Shown: positions 1 through 8,953, counted from the first letter of the stretch. The stretch: DNA of 23,325 nucleotides from Treponema sp. (GCA_016296655.1 JAEDIW010000040.1:1-23325); one strand, 5' to 3'. The notes: a model not told the origin generated them from the sequence alone. A program made the numbers and translations.

Positions 1-2
1 TC

Positions 3-950
3 ACATTAACAGAAGATATTGATTTGACTTCTGAAACTGAATGGCAGCCTATAGGATACACAGGAGATTCAGACGCTAACTTTAATGAAAATAATGGAAC
101 ATCTTTTAAAGGCACCCTAGACGGAAACGGAAAATCCATAAAACTACAGGTAGCTGCAAAACAACGCATGATAGGATTAGTTCAGATAAACGACGGAATA
201 ATCGAAAATCTCGTTGTAGAGCAATATACTGAAGAGGATGCGCAACTCGGAGATAAGACAGCCAGAGGCTCACGCGGCGGTGCTTTCTGTGTTATCAATA
301 ACGGCACAATCAGAAACTGTGTGAATAAAGCCGGTTTGAAAAGCTACACTTTCTGGGGAATTGCCGGAATCTGTTATATAAATAAAGGAACGATAGAAAA
401 CTGCCTGAACACAGGAACAATAGAAATAACAAATCCTGAAAAATGGGAAGGAGCATGGACTTACAATGCAGGAATTGCAGCCGAAAATTACGGTTCAATT
501 AAAAACTGCGTAAATGCAGGAAAAATACTTACAAAGGCATTAATTAGCACTACTTACGTAAATTATTTTGCAGGTACAGTTGCAGGAAGAATGTATGGTG
601 ATGCGGTTATTTCAAACTGTTACTGGCTGAAAAATTCCCTTATAAGAGACGGCACCAAGGGCAATGAATGTGTAACATATGTTATAAACGATATTATATA
701 TAAAGGAGAAAGTATTCATGTGAACACTATTCCTGACCCTTCAAAAATTACAGGCTGCGGCTACTTTAACGATTTTTCTGCCAGCGCCCCCCTTACCGCT
801 GGAGATGAAGCATCCTGCAAAACAGCCCAGACACTTTCCTACGGAACAACGCTTCTTGAAGCGTTAAACGGCTATGTAAGCGCAAACTCAGGTAGAGAAC
901 TAAAACAATGGCAAGCTAGCGCAGACGGTTCAATAACCATAGGTTTTTAG
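3..950 (+). CDS. Beta-helix surface protein with GLUG-like repeats, 5' partial
   Basis: The reading frame is open to the window's left edge, so the start lies upstream. The first visible residues, LTEDIDLTSETEWQPIGY, are the usual entry of GLUG-type repeat proteins, in which a 'DIDL...W.PIG' segment precedes the repeats. Repeats of the form (N)xGxIxNCxNxG follow at about 298-330, 381-415 and 486-520, with weaker copies at about 185 and 605. Such repeats form a right-handed beta-solenoid in secreted or surface proteins. The C-terminus (TLSYGTTLLEALNGYV, then a W) is also typical of these proteins. No membrane segment is visible, and the signal peptide must be in the missing part. A second beta-helix protein starts 34 bases downstream on the same strand, so the two are probably co-transcribed. 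The binding partner is unknown; adhesion or polysaccharide binding is only inference. Confidence 0.8.
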   Translation, partial: TLTEDIDLTSETEWQPIGYTGDSDANFNENNGTSFKGTLDGNGKSIKLQVAAKQRMIGLVQINDGIIENLVVEQYTEEDAQLGDKTARGSRGGAFCVINNGTIRNCVNKAGLKSYTFWGIAGICYINKGTIENCLNTGTIEITNPEKWEGAWTYNAGIAAENYGSIKNCVNAGKILTKALISTTYVNYFAGTVAGRMYGDAVISNCYWLKNSLIRDGTKGNECVTYVINDIIYKGESIHVNTIPDPSKITGCGYFNDFSASAPLTAGDEASCKTAQTLSYGTTLLEALNGYVSANSGRELKQWQASADGSITIGF

Positions 951-984
951 GTTTTGAAGATTCAAAAATCAAGATGAGGAAAAT

Positions 985-2604
985 ATGAAAAAAGATAGAA
1001 AAATAAAAAACAAAATATTTTCAAAACTTTTGACTTTGACAGGAATTTTGTTTGTTTTACAGAGTTTTTCAGGCTGTGTGCACCCTCATTCAAAATTTTC
1101 CCCATCTGATTCTTCAAATAAAAAAACAGTCGTAATTACTGCAAATATACAGAATCTGCCGTTTGCAAACTCTTCTGAAAGTGAACCGCTAGCCAAAAGT
1201 GCTTTCCCCGTACTTTCCGATACTTTAACATATTCTCTTTCTTATAAATCCTCTGGTAGCAGCTCTGCATGGCAGGCTTTGAGAGGCTCATATCCTTATT
1301 TTCAACTTGTTTCAAGTGCTGGAACATACATTTTGAAACTTGATGGGTTTTCAGATGCTGAAAAAACAAACCTGATTTTGACAGGTCAGAATTCTGTTAC
1401 GATTGAAGAGGATTCAAATTCAAAAAACGTTTCTTTTATTGTACAACCACCGGAAACAGCAACAGGAAACGGAAGTATCAAACTGAAACTTTCTGCACTG
1501 GTAAATACTAATATAAGTGCCTTTACCTTGACTGCAAAAAAAACAGGTTCTTCCACTTCAATTCCGCTTACATGGACTAGAGATGGCTCAGAAGGTTTGT
1601 CTGGATATATAAAAAACGACAGTATTGAATCAGGCTCATACACTCTTACAATTAAAGGAATTGCAAACAATAAAATTGTTTACACCCGAACAGAAAAACT
1701 TACCGTCTGGGAAGGTCTTGAGACAAGTGTCTGGATTTTTGCAGACGGCTCTTCTTCAAATGAACTTATGATAAAACAAGATGACCTTTATTCTACATTT
1801 TATGTAAAAGGTTCATCGGGTACATACAACTTTTATAAAGAAGGCGTATTCGGCGATGTTTCTGCAAGCGACACAAACAGCGGAAGCATGGGCAGACCGC
1901 TTCAGACTGTGAGTGCAGCCGTAAATAAATGCGTTTTTTCCAATAAGCCGTATACAATTTACGTAGACGGAACGATAGAGGAAACGGTTGACCCAACTTC
2001 TGTTGACCCAACGGCCATTTCCATAACAAGCGGAAAGAATATCACTATAAAATCTGTTAATCCTTCAGGAGGAACAAAACCTGTCATTCAAGGGGACGGA
2101 AACGGACGCATTATTTTTGCAGGTGGAACTGTCTTTCTTGAAGGCCTTGTACTTAAAGGCGGAAACAATACGACTTCCGGCGGAGGAATCTACATAGGTT
2201 CTACCGGTGTGCTTACTATGAAAAACTGTACCATAACAGATTGTAATGCTACTATTTCTGGCGGAGGTTTATACATAGCAACAAATGGTTCGGCAAATCT
2301 TAACGGCTGTACAATAAGCAAAAATACTGCCCAAAATGGCGGAGGAATCTACATACAAAAAGGAAGTGCAGCACTTACAGATTGCGCTATTACCGAAAAT
2401 ACCGCAAAAGATAATTCTCCATCAAGTAAAGGCGGAGGAATTTATCTGAATTCTGGAACTCTCACAACAAGAAACTGTACTATAAACGGCAACGTAACAA
2501 AAAATGATTCAACAGAAACATCAGGTAATGGTTCCCAAATATATGCCGTAACAGATTCTGTTTATAACGGAGAAACTTTTGCAGCGGACAAAGTGATTGA
2601 TTAA
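985..2604 (+). CDS. Lipoprotein with right-handed parallel beta-helix domain
   Basis: This is a 539-residue protein. A lysine-rich start and a hydrophobic stretch end in a lipobox-like FSGC (Cys31), so export and lipid anchoring are likely. Residues about 50-270 are Ser/Thr-rich and beta-rich and look like one or two Ig-like modules. From about residue 290, the stretch 'DVSASDTNSGSMGRPLQTVSAAV' style (seen in many surface beta-helix proteins, where it reads as 'GDDsnsGs..PlkTi..A') opens a parallel beta-helix. Four GGG(I/L)Y turns follow near residues 399-483, each followed by a short strand ending NCTI or DCAI. The start at 985 has GAGG 7 bases upstream. It lies 34 bases after another beta-helix gene. 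The fold is clear; the ligand and function are not. No terminator is obvious before the next promoter at 2665. Confidence 0.82.
   Translation: MKKDRKIKNKIFSKLLTLTGILFVLQSFSGCVHPHSKFSPSDSSNKKTVVITANIQNLPFANSSESEPLAKSAFPVLSDTLTYSLSYKSSGSSSAWQALRGSYPYFQLVSSAGTYILKLDGFSDAEKTNLILTGQNSVTIEEDSNSKNVSFIVQPPETATGNGSIKLKLSALVNTNISAFTLTAKKTGSSTSIPLTWTRDGSEGLSGYIKNDSIESGSYTLTIKGIANNKIVYTRTEKLTVWEGLETSVWIFADGSSSNELMIKQDDLYSTFYVKGSSGTYNFYKEGVFGDVSASDTNSGSMGRPLQTVSAAVNKCVFSNKPYTIYVDGTIEETVDPTSVDPTAISITSGKNITIKSVNPSGGTKPVIQGDGNGRIIFAGGTVFLEGLVLKGGNNTTSGGGIYIGSTGVLTMKNCTITDCNATISGGGLYIATNGSANLNGCTISKNTAQNGGGIYIQKGSAALTDCAITENTAKDNSPSSKGGGIYLNSGTLTTRNCTINGNVTKNDSTETSGNGSQIYAVTDSVYNGETFAADKVID
2179..2520 (+). 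repeat. Intragenic GGGIY beta-helix repeats
   Basis: Four coding repeats begin with a GGCGGAGG box at 2179, 2260, 2338 and 2431, giving periods of 81, 78 and 93 bases (27, 26 and 31 residues). Each encodes GGG(I/L)Y followed by a strand ending in NCTI, GCTI or DCAI. The boxes are almost identical in DNA, so slippage or recombination could change the copy number. They form the solenoid of the lipoprotein that contains them. Confidence 0.75.
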
Positions 2605-2664
2605 ATTGAGCAATATGGCAAAGTTCTGCGGAGCTTGATGTCTATTAACCCTCGGGCTTACTGA

Positions 2665-2693
2665 TTGAAAAAAGTATCAATTTATACTAAAAT
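2665..2693 (+). promoter_or_regulatory. Promoter of the TAXI-TRAP operon
   Basis: TTGAAA at 2665-2670 and TAAAAT at 2688-2693 are separated by exactly 17 bases. Each hexamer matches the sigma-70 consensus in five of six positions. The expected transcription start is near 2700. That leaves a leader of about 30 bases with AAGGGG ahead of the ATG at 2732. Confidence 0.6.
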
Positions 2694-2731
2694 TGTAAGC
2701 AGTTTGTTAAATAAAGTTTTAAGGGGTTAAA

Positions 2732-3685
2732 ATGAAAAAAATTGTAAAAGCTGCAGCTTTAGTTATTTGTACTGCATTTGTTCTTGCTGGTTGTTCAAAA
2801 AATGCAAAGAAGGACTATATTCTGGCAACAGGCGGAACAGGAGGAACTTATTATCCGTTCGGTGGAGCAATTGCCAACATTTGGAATACTAAAATTGAAA
2901 ACATGAATGTTACTGCACAGGCAACAGGAGCTTCTGCAGAAAATCTTCGCCTGATAAATAAGGGTGAAGCAGAATATGCAATCGTTCAGAATGACGTAAT
3001 GGACTATGCATACAATGGCAAAGATTTGTTTGCCGGCGAAAAACTTGAAAATATCATGACAATCGGAACTTTGTATCCTGAAGTTGTACAGATTGCCGTT
3101 TCAAAAGACAGCGGAATCAAATCTGTTGCAGATTTTAGAGGAAAACGTATTTCTGTAGGTGATGCAGGTTCTGGTGTTGAATTCAATGCAAAGCAGATTC
3201 TTGAAGGTTATGGTCTTACTTTTGATGATATTAAAAAAAGCAATCTTTCTTTCAAAGAATCTGCAGAAGGCATTCAGAATGGAACTTTGGACGGCTGTTT
3301 TGTAACTGCAGGTGTCCCTAATGCTGCCTTGCAGGAACTTGCTTTTTCTGCTGGTTTGGTTCTTGTTCCTGTAGACTCAGTTGCCGCTGAAAAAATCTGC
3401 AAAAAGTACAATTACTATACTGTAACATCAATTCCTGGAGGTACATACAAAGGTACAGATTCTGATACAGCAGCATTGGCAATTAAGGCTACTTTGGCTG
3501 TAAATGCAAAACTTGACGAAGAAATTGTATATCAGATGACAAAGGCTTTGTTTGAAAACCTTGACAGCCTTGCAGCTGCACACGCAAAAGGCAAGGAAGT
3601 TTCGGCAAAAGCTGCTGTAACTGGTGTTTCAGTTCCATTTCATCCTGGTGCAAAAAAATATTTTACAGAAATCGGTTTAAAATAA
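2732..3685 (+). CDS. TAXI-family TRAP transporter solute-binding lipoprotein
   Basis: This 317-residue protein is the extracytoplasmic binding subunit of a tripartite ATP-independent periplasmic transporter of the TAXI class. The signal peptide ends in the lipobox LAGC (Cys21), so it is probably membrane-anchored. The mature N-terminus 'ILATGGTGGTYYPFGGAIANIW' type is the family hallmark. Further family segments are 'VTAQATGASAENLRLI', 'AEYAIVQNDV', 'SVGDAGSGVEFNAKQILE' and 'GTLDGCFVTAGVPNAAL'. Length is normal for the family. The gene opens a three-gene operon with a DUF1850 protein and a fused QM permease. TAXI systems transport substrates such as glutamate, 2-oxoglutarate or other organic acids; the substrate here cannot be read from the sequence. 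Confidence 0.93.
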   Translation: MKKIVKAAALVICTAFVLAGCSKNAKKDYILATGGTGGTYYPFGGAIANIWNTKIENMNVTAQATGASAENLRLINKGEAEYAIVQNDVMDYAYNGKDLFAGEKLENIMTIGTLYPEVVQIAVSKDSGIKSVADFRGKRISVGDAGSGVEFNAKQILEGYGLTFDDIKKSNLSFKESAEGIQNGTLDGCFVTAGVPNAALQELAFSAGLVLVPVDSVAAEKICKKYNYYTVTSIPGGTYKGTDSDTAALAIKATLAVNAKLDEEIVYQMTKALFENLDSLAAAHAKGKEVSAKAAVTGVSVPFHPGAKKYFTEIGLK

Positions 3686-3700
3686 ATTTTGAGGCAGTCT

Positions 3701-4225
3701 TTGTCTAAAAGATTTTTTGCAGTTTTAGTTTTACTTATATTACTTGGGGGCATTTCCTTTGCCCCTGTAATCCATGTTATTGCAGTCTTTAACAGAAAAA
3801 ATCCTTCCCAACGATTTTATTCTGCTGAAGGCTGCAGAAATGGATTTATCATTTCTTATACACATTCTGTAAATAAAGGTCGCGTAAAGGACTTCTATAA
3901 GATATACAAAGAACAGAATATTGAAAAACTTTTATGCTATAAAACAGTTTTTCTTTCCTATGGGGCAGGAATCCCTGAACCACAGGAAATGCCGGATGCA
4001 GTTTTTTCAGTTACTGACAGCGGATATGAAATTTCAAATATAAACCGGGCTGTCGAAAAACTTGTTATGGCAGTAGGCATAATCGCAAATCATGCAATAG
4101 CCTTTTCAACTAAAAAAGATTCAAAGGAATGTTTTTTTACGGATTTTTTTGAAGCTCAAACAAGCATAGTTTTGCAGATAAAAAGGATTTCACTGATAGA
4201 ATATATATTTCATCGTATAAAATAA
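3701..4225 (+). CDS. DUF1850 protein of the TAXI-TRAP operon
   Basis: This 174-residue protein has one N-terminal hydrophobic segment (about residues 4-28), which is either a signal anchor or a signal peptide, followed by a mainly extracytoplasmic domain. The segments 'FIISYTHSVNKGRVKDFY' and 'FLSYGAGIPEPQEMP' are the characteristic DUF1850 motifs (HSV and (F/Y)GAG(M/I)P). A longer frame starts at the TTG at 3689, but GAGG at 3691-3694 lies inside that extension, six bases before the TTG at 3701, so I chose 3701. The gene lies between the binding protein and the permease, 15 bases after the former, and this order recurs in TAXI-TRAP operons. Its biochemical role is not established. A small accessory role in transport is inferred from context. 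Confidence 0.82.
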   Translation: MSKRFFAVLVLLILLGGISFAPVIHVIAVFNRKNPSQRFYSAEGCRNGFIISYTHSVNKGRVKDFYKIYKEQNIEKLLCYKTVFLSYGAGIPEPQEMPDAVFSVTDSGYEISNINRAVEKLVMAVGIIANHAIAFSTKKDSKECFFTDFFEAQTSIVLQIKRISLIEYIFHRIK

Positions 4226-4240
4226 AAAACGGAGGTTTTG

Positions 4241-6289
4241 ATGGCAAAAAACAAAAAATCAGGTGACTACATCGAACAGATTCTTCCTACTTCTAATGAA
4301 GAAGAAATGAAAAAAATGATGCGGGAATTAGACCGTGAACAGTCTTTCCGTGAACATAAATGCTGGCGCCAGTATATTACAGTTTTTATTTCAATTGTGT
4401 TTGTACTTTTTCAGCTGTATGCTACGTTGTCTGGACTGATTACTGCTCAGGTTTTACGGGCAACACATCTGGCTTTCGTTCAGTTACTGGCTTTTCTGTT
4501 GTTTCCGCCTTCAAAACACAGTCCCAGAAATACTTTGCCCTGGTATGATGTTGCACTTGCACTGACAGGTGCAGGCAGCTGGATGTATATCGTAATTAAT
4601 TTTGACACTCTGGTAAGACGTTCCGGCAACAATACGGTTCTGGATGTTATTGTCGGCATTATCGGCATTTTGATTCTTTTTGAAAGCTGTCGCAGGATTG
4701 TCGGACTACCGATAATGATTATTGCCAGTACTTTCATCATTTTTGCTTTCGCTGGAAAATATCTGCCTGGATTTTTGCATCACAGAGGCTATTCACTTCA
4801 AAGAGTAGTATGCCATCTTTTCTATAACACAGAAGGAATTATGGGAACCCCGATTGGTGCGTGCTCAACTTTTATATTTTTATTCATTCTGTTTGGTGCT
4901 TTGCTTGAAAAAACTGGCATCGGACATTTTTTTATCGATGTCTGTAACGCTATTGCAGGAGGTGCAAGCGGCGGCCCTGCAAAAGTTGCGGTCTTGTCAT
5001 CGGCTCTTTTAGGAACTGTTTCTGGTTCTTCTGTTTCAAATACAGTTGGTTCAGGCTCTTTTACCATTCCGATGATGAAAAAACTTGGCTATAAGGGCGA
5101 ATTTGCTGGTGCCGTTGAAGCGGCTGCTTCTACAGGTGGACAGCTTATGCCACCGATTATGGGTGCAGCTGCATTTCTGATGGCAGAAAGTCTGGGGCTT
5201 CCGTACATTACAATTGTAAAGGCTGCCATCATTCCTGCCGTGCTTTATTTTACAGGAATTTTCATTACGGTTCACCTGGAAGCAAAAAAACTTGGACTGA
5301 AAGGTTTACCAAAAGATAAACTCCCCAGTTTTTTACCGTTGCTTTTAACAAAAGGATATATGATTCTGCCACTTGCAGTAATCATTTTGTTTTTGTGTTC
5401 TGGAAAAACTGCTGTTTTTGCCGCCCTTATGGGAATCGCTGCCTGCGTTCTTGTAGGTTTCGGTGTTTCCATTGTTGATTTGGCACATGGCAGAAGACCT
5501 TCTTTTGGCGGCAAAGACATTATCGAAGTAATGTGTGCTGCTGCAAGAAATATTATCAGTGTTGCAATTGCGTGTGGCATGGCAGGCATAATAATAGGAA
5601 TTGTAACCCTTACAGGACTTGGCCTGCGTCTTGGCAACGGCCTTGTTTCACTTGCTTATGGAAAACTGTTCCTGACATTGATTTTTACTATGCTTGCTTC
5701 AATAATTTTGGGAATGGGGGCTCCAACAACAGCAAATTATCTTATCACATCAACCATTACAGCTGTTGCTATAATCAGTCTTGGAATAGAACCGCTTGCC
5801 GCTCACATGTTTGCATTCTATTTTGGAATTATTGCAGATGTTACGCCACCTGTAGCTCTGGCAGCCATTGCAGGAGCGGCCATTGCCAAGGCAAAGCCTA
5901 TGAAAACTGCCGTCAATGCAACCAAGCTTGCAATCGGTGCCTTTATCATTCCGTACATGTTTGTTTACAACAGCAAAATGCTCATGATAAACGCATCCCT
6001 TGCTTCTGTTTTTGCAATTATCCTTACAGCGATTCTTGGAATGTTTGGAATAAGCGTTGCGCTGGAAGGCTACGGCTTTAACAATACAGGTTTTTTCTAT
6101 AATTCTGATAAACCGAAAATCCTTGTAAACGTTTTTGACGTTTTTGAAAGGCTTTTGTTTGCAGTAGCAGGACTTTTGTGTGTAATTCCTGAGACTCGCA
6201 CAGACCTTGTAGGAATAATCATGCTTGCAGTTCTTATAGCCTATCAGCTTGCTACAAAGAAGATTCGTTTGAAAAAAGCTGCTGCATAG
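4241..6289 (+). CDS. TRAP transporter fused permease (QM, 4TM/12TM)
   Basis: This 682-residue polytopic inner-membrane protein fuses the small Q (DctQ-like) and large M (DctM-like) TRAP subunits, as is usual for TAXI systems. After a hydrophilic N-terminus of about 40 residues come roughly 16 hydrophobic segments. The most conserved part of the M domain is present: 'GGASGGPAKVAVLSSALLG', 'SGSSVSNTVGSGSFTIP' and 'AAASTGGQLMPPIMGAAAF', and later 'GMGAPTTANY' and 'IIADVTPPVALAA'. Transport is driven by an ion gradient, usually Na+. An upstream in-frame TTG at 4238 exists, but GGAGG at 4231-4235 is better spaced for the ATG at 4241. It is the last gene of the operon and is followed by a strong terminator. 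Confidence 0.93.
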   Translation: MAKNKKSGDYIEQILPTSNEEEMKKMMRELDREQSFREHKCWRQYITVFISIVFVLFQLYATLSGLITAQVLRATHLAFVQLLAFLLFPPSKHSPRNTLPWYDVALALTGAGSWMYIVINFDTLVRRSGNNTVLDVIVGIIGILILFESCRRIVGLPIMIIASTFIIFAFAGKYLPGFLHHRGYSLQRVVCHLFYNTEGIMGTPIGACSTFIFLFILFGALLEKTGIGHFFIDVCNAIAGGASGGPAKVAVLSSALLGTVSGSSVSNTVGSGSFTIPMMKKLGYKGEFAGAVEAAASTGGQLMPPIMGAAAFLMAESLGLPYITIVKAAIIPAVLYFTGIFITVHLEAKKLGLKGLPKDKLPSFLPLLLTKGYMILPLAVIILFLCSGKTAVFAALMGIAACVLVGFGVSIVDLAHGRRPSFGGKDIIEVMCAAARNIISVAIACGMAGIIIGIVTLTGLGLRLGNGLVSLAYGKLFLTLIFTMLASIILGMGAPTTANYLITSTITAVAIISLGIEPLAAHMFAFYFGIIADVTPPVALAAIAGAAIAKAKPMKTAVNATKLAIGAFIIPYMFVYNSKMLMINASLASVFAIILTAILGMFGISVALEGYGFNNTGFFYNSDKPKILVNVFDVFERLLFAVAGLLCVIPETRTDLVGIIMLAVLIAYQLATKKIRLKKAAA

Positions 6290-6344
6290 TGCCTTTAGCG
6301 CTATACTGCTGGAAATCAGACCGTTATACTGCTTCTGTAATTTT

Positions 6345-6390
6345 CACTTTTTTCAGGTAAAAATGCCTGAAAAAAGTGTCTGTTTTTTTT
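6345..6390 (+). terminator. Rho-independent terminator after the TRAP operon
   Basis: A perfect 13-base-pair stem (6345-6357 with 6366-6378; arms CACTTTTTTCAGG and CCTGAAAAAAGTG) has an 8-base loop. It is followed after four bases by a run of eight T (6383-6390). It sits 55 bases after the permease stop codon. Confidence 0.88.
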
Positions 6391-6493
6391 ATCTTTACAA
6401 CATATTCCCTTTTTTTATGAAAGTGCTGTAAACTCAAAGCGGAAGCTGCAAATTTCTCACTTTTTTGCTTTTTATAGGAGTTTTGAGTCTGCC

Positions 6494-7525
6494 ATGTTAA
6501 AAGAAAGTACAAAATACAAAATGGAGCATAAGTCTGACTTTGGCAAGGAAAAGATTGAAATCCTTTTTGAAGATCAGTATTTGATGGTAATTTCAAAGCC
6601 TTCTGGAATGCTTTCCGAGCCATACCCAGGAAGCAGGGCAAAAACCGTTCTTGATGTTGTTGAACAGCTGATGCGGAAAAACGGTTCTTATTCTTCTACC
6701 CATCGGCCTTTTATTGTGCACAGGCTTGACCGTGACACGTCTGGCATAATGATGCTTGCAATGACAGAACGTGCACAGAAAAAAATCATGGACAGCTGGC
6801 ATAAAATGGTAACAGCTCGTCTTTACCATGCCGTTGCAGAAAATCCTAAAAGCCAGCCATTGCCGGATTTTGGCATTATTGATGACCCTCTTGCCTATAA
6901 TTCACATAATATAGGCTTTGTCCCTCATGAAAATGACAGACCTAACGAAAAAGCCTTAAAAGCAAAAATTCATTCTGAAAAACATGACCTCAATAAATCA
7001 ATTTATGAACGCAATCTTGAATTAAAAAATGGGGCAGTGGCATTTAAAACCGTACCAGCCCGTACTCATTTCAAAGTTATTGCGCGGGGAAAAGCTCATA
7101 CTTTGTTTGAACTGAACCTTGATACAGGCAAAAAAAATCAGATTCGGGCTCACCTGGCATCCAAAGGCTATCCGCTTGCTGGAGATGAAAATTACCGTGC
7201 AAAAACAGATCCGTTCGGTCGTCTTGCATTGCATGCACGGACTTTGGAATTTGACCATCCGTTTACAGGCGAACATCTGAAATTCGAACAGCCTGAACCA
7301 GATTTCTGGATGGAATATGTAATTAAAAAAAGCTCTGCAGAAGTTAGTGCCGTTTGGAAAAAAAATGACGGGCATATAAAAAAAGGCAGAAAAGCTCCTG
7401 TTTCAACAGAAAACCAGCTGCTCAAAAACAAAAAATCAGCATCACCCGACGGCTCTGCCCCTATAAGCAGAAAAAAGCTTTCCGCAATGGACTTTATCCA
7501 GCGCGGAAAGCTGCATCACCGCTGA
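6494..7525 (+). CDS. RluA-family RNA pseudouridine synthase
   Basis: This enzyme converts uridine to pseudouridine in rRNA or tRNA. The signature HRLDRDTSGIMMLA is at residues 76-89, with the catalytic Asp at residue 79. The C-terminal catalytic motif 'GKKNQIRAHLASKGYPLAGD' and 'LALHARTLEFDHPF' are also present. There is no N-terminal S4 RNA-binding domain, so it is closer to the stand-alone RluA/RluC catalytic type. A lysine-rich tail of about 65 residues follows the catalytic domain and is not part of the usual family. Between the two motifs is an insertion-like stretch of about 40 charged residues. The ATG at 6494 has AGGAG 13 bases upstream, which is rather far, and the ATG at 6521 is an alternative. 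The target base cannot be deduced. The gene is convergent with the aminopeptidase gene, 28 bases away. Confidence 0.88.
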   Translation: MLKESTKYKMEHKSDFGKEKIEILFEDQYLMVISKPSGMLSEPYPGSRAKTVLDVVEQLMRKNGSYSSTHRPFIVHRLDRDTSGIMMLAMTERAQKKIMDSWHKMVTARLYHAVAENPKSQPLPDFGIIDDPLAYNSHNIGFVPHENDRPNEKALKAKIHSEKHDLNKSIYERNLELKNGAVAFKTVPARTHFKVIARGKAHTLFELNLDTGKKNQIRAHLASKGYPLAGDENYRAKTDPFGRLALHARTLEFDHPFTGEHLKFEQPEPDFWMEYVIKKSSAEVSAVWKKNDGHIKKGRKAPVSTENQLLKNKKSASPDGSAPISRKKLSAMDFIQRGKLHHR

Positions 7526-7553
7526 AAGTATTGGCTTACATCGGCTGAACCGA

Positions 7554-8918
7554 CTAAATTGATAAAAATGCCTTGTAGCAGTTGTAAGCCTGCAGAATGT
7601 CTTCTTTTGCAGTAAGTTCCCATGGGGCATGCATACTCAAAACTGCAACGCCGGCATCAAGTACATTCATGCCATATTTTGCAGCATACAGCGCAATCGT
7701 ACCGCCACCGCCCTGATCAACTTTGCCAAGTTCTGCCATCTGATACTTTACGCCATTTTTTTCCATTATGTTGCGAACTTTTGCCAGATATTCTGCATTT
7801 GCATCGCTTGCACCAGATTTTCCTCTAGAACCTGTATATTTGTTGAATACAACTCCGCCGTTTAGGAATGAGGCATTGTCTTTGTCATAAAGGTCACCGT
7901 TCTGAGGGTCGTAGGCAGCATTTACATCGCTTGAAAGCATGAATGAATTTTCAAGACATGAGCGCACAATAAAATCGCTGTAGCCGGAAGCTCCATGTGC
8001 TTTTTCAATAAGTTTTGCAACCATGTTTTCAAAAAGATGGCTTGCCATACCAGTTCCGCCTACGCTGCCAATTTCCTCCTTGTCAACGCAAAGACAGCAC
8101 AAAGTTTTGCCACTTTCTTCACTATCCATAAGAGCCTGAAAAGAAGTAAAAGCACAAACTCTGTCATCCTGTCCGTATCCCAAAATCAGAGAACCGTCAA
8201 ACCCACAGTCCCTGCTTTTTCCTGCAGGAACAACTTCAAGTTCTGCAGACAGAAAATCATTAGCTTCTATATTATACTTTTCTTTTAAAATCTTAAGAAC
8301 CATTTTTTTTGCAGAATGAGAATCATTTTGTTTTTCATCCTTAGATTCCTTTGAATCACTTTCTTTTGAAGGAATTACGGTTCCTGCAATCAAATCAAGT
8401 TTTTCTCCAGGAATAAATTCTGCAGCGCTGTCCTTCATCTGTTTGTGTGCCAGATGCGGAAGAATGTCAGAAATACAGAAAACGGGGTCATTTTCATCTT
8501 CACCGATTTTTACATTTACAATGCTTCCGTCAGTTTTGCAGACAACCCCATGAATTGCCAGCGGCAAAGTTACCCACTGATATTTTTTTATGCCACCGTA
8601 GTAGTGCGTATTCAGGTAAGCCGCAAAATCTCTTTCATACAGCGGATTCTGCTTTATGTCCAGTCTTGGAGAGTCAATGTGCGCACCAAGGATTACAAGC
8701 CCGTTTTTCAAATCTTCAGTTCCAATCTTAAAAAGGGCAATGCTTTTGTTCATTTTTTGAATATAAACCTTGTCGCCAGCCTTTATTTTTTCAACAGTAT
8801 CAAGATTTTTATAGCCATATTTTTCTGCAGTCTTTATAATTTCAGCGACACATTCGCGCTCTGTTTTTCCTTTGTCCAGAAAATTCTTATAAGCAGCAAT
8901 AAGTTCCTGTTTTTCCAT
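7554..8918 (-). CDS. apeA: M18-family metalloaminopeptidase
   Basis: This 454-residue zinc aminopeptidase probably works in the cytoplasm, removing N-terminal (often acidic) residues from peptides. It contains the expected metal and catalytic residues of the M18 family: AHIDSPRLD (His80, Asp82), GQDDR near 250, CVDKEEIGS (Glu281, Glu282), SSDVNAAYDP (Asp331) and the final LSMHAPWE (His430). Its length fits the 'aminopeptidase 1' branch of M18, which is found in spirochaetes and clostridia. Residues about 183-205 form a short Ser/Lys/Glu-rich insertion (SKESDSKESKDE). A GAGGTGG ribosome-binding site lies 8 bases before the ATG at 8918. It is a single gene with its own promoter at 8954-8982. 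The symbol follows the M18 family 1 naming. Confidence 0.92.
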   Translation of the reverse strand: MEKQELIAAYKNFLDKGKTERECVAEIIKTAEKYGYKNLDTVEKIKAGDKVYIQKMNKSIALFKIGTEDLKNGLVILGAHIDSPRLDIKQNPLYERDFAAYLNTHYYGGIKKYQWVTLPLAIHGVVCKTDGSIVNVKIGEDENDPVFCISDILPHLAHKQMKDSAAEFIPGEKLDLIAGTVIPSKESDSKESKDEKQNDSHSAKKMVLKILKEKYNIEANDFLSAELEVVPAGKSRDCGFDGSLILGYGQDDRVCAFTSFQALMDSEESGKTLCCLCVDKEEIGSVGGTGMASHLFENMVAKLIEKAHGASGYSDFIVRSCLENSFMLSSDVNAAYDPQNGDLYDKDNASFLNGGVVFNKYTGSRGKSGASDANAEYLAKVRNIMEKNGVKYQMAELGKVDQGGGGTIALYAAKYGMNVLDAGVAVLSMHAPWELTAKEDILQAYNCYKAFLSI

Positions 8919-8953
8919 TAAAAATCCACCTCACAAACTTTTTTTCAATTTAA

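Noticed and set aside
5533..6081. A 182-residue cysteine-rich ORF in another frame of the TRAP permease gene
   Set aside because: It lies wholly within the conserved permease coding sequence, and its Cys/Asn-rich composition is what a shifted reading of that sequence gives.
7530..7556. Terminator between the convergent pseudouridine synthase and aminopeptidase genes
   Set aside because: The only hairpin (TCGG/CCGA) has four base pairs and no T run on either strand.
8445..8921. A 158-residue plus-strand ORF opposite the aminopeptidase gene
   Set aside because: It is antisense to conserved M18 codons, has no ribosome-binding site, and its composition reflects the complementary strand.
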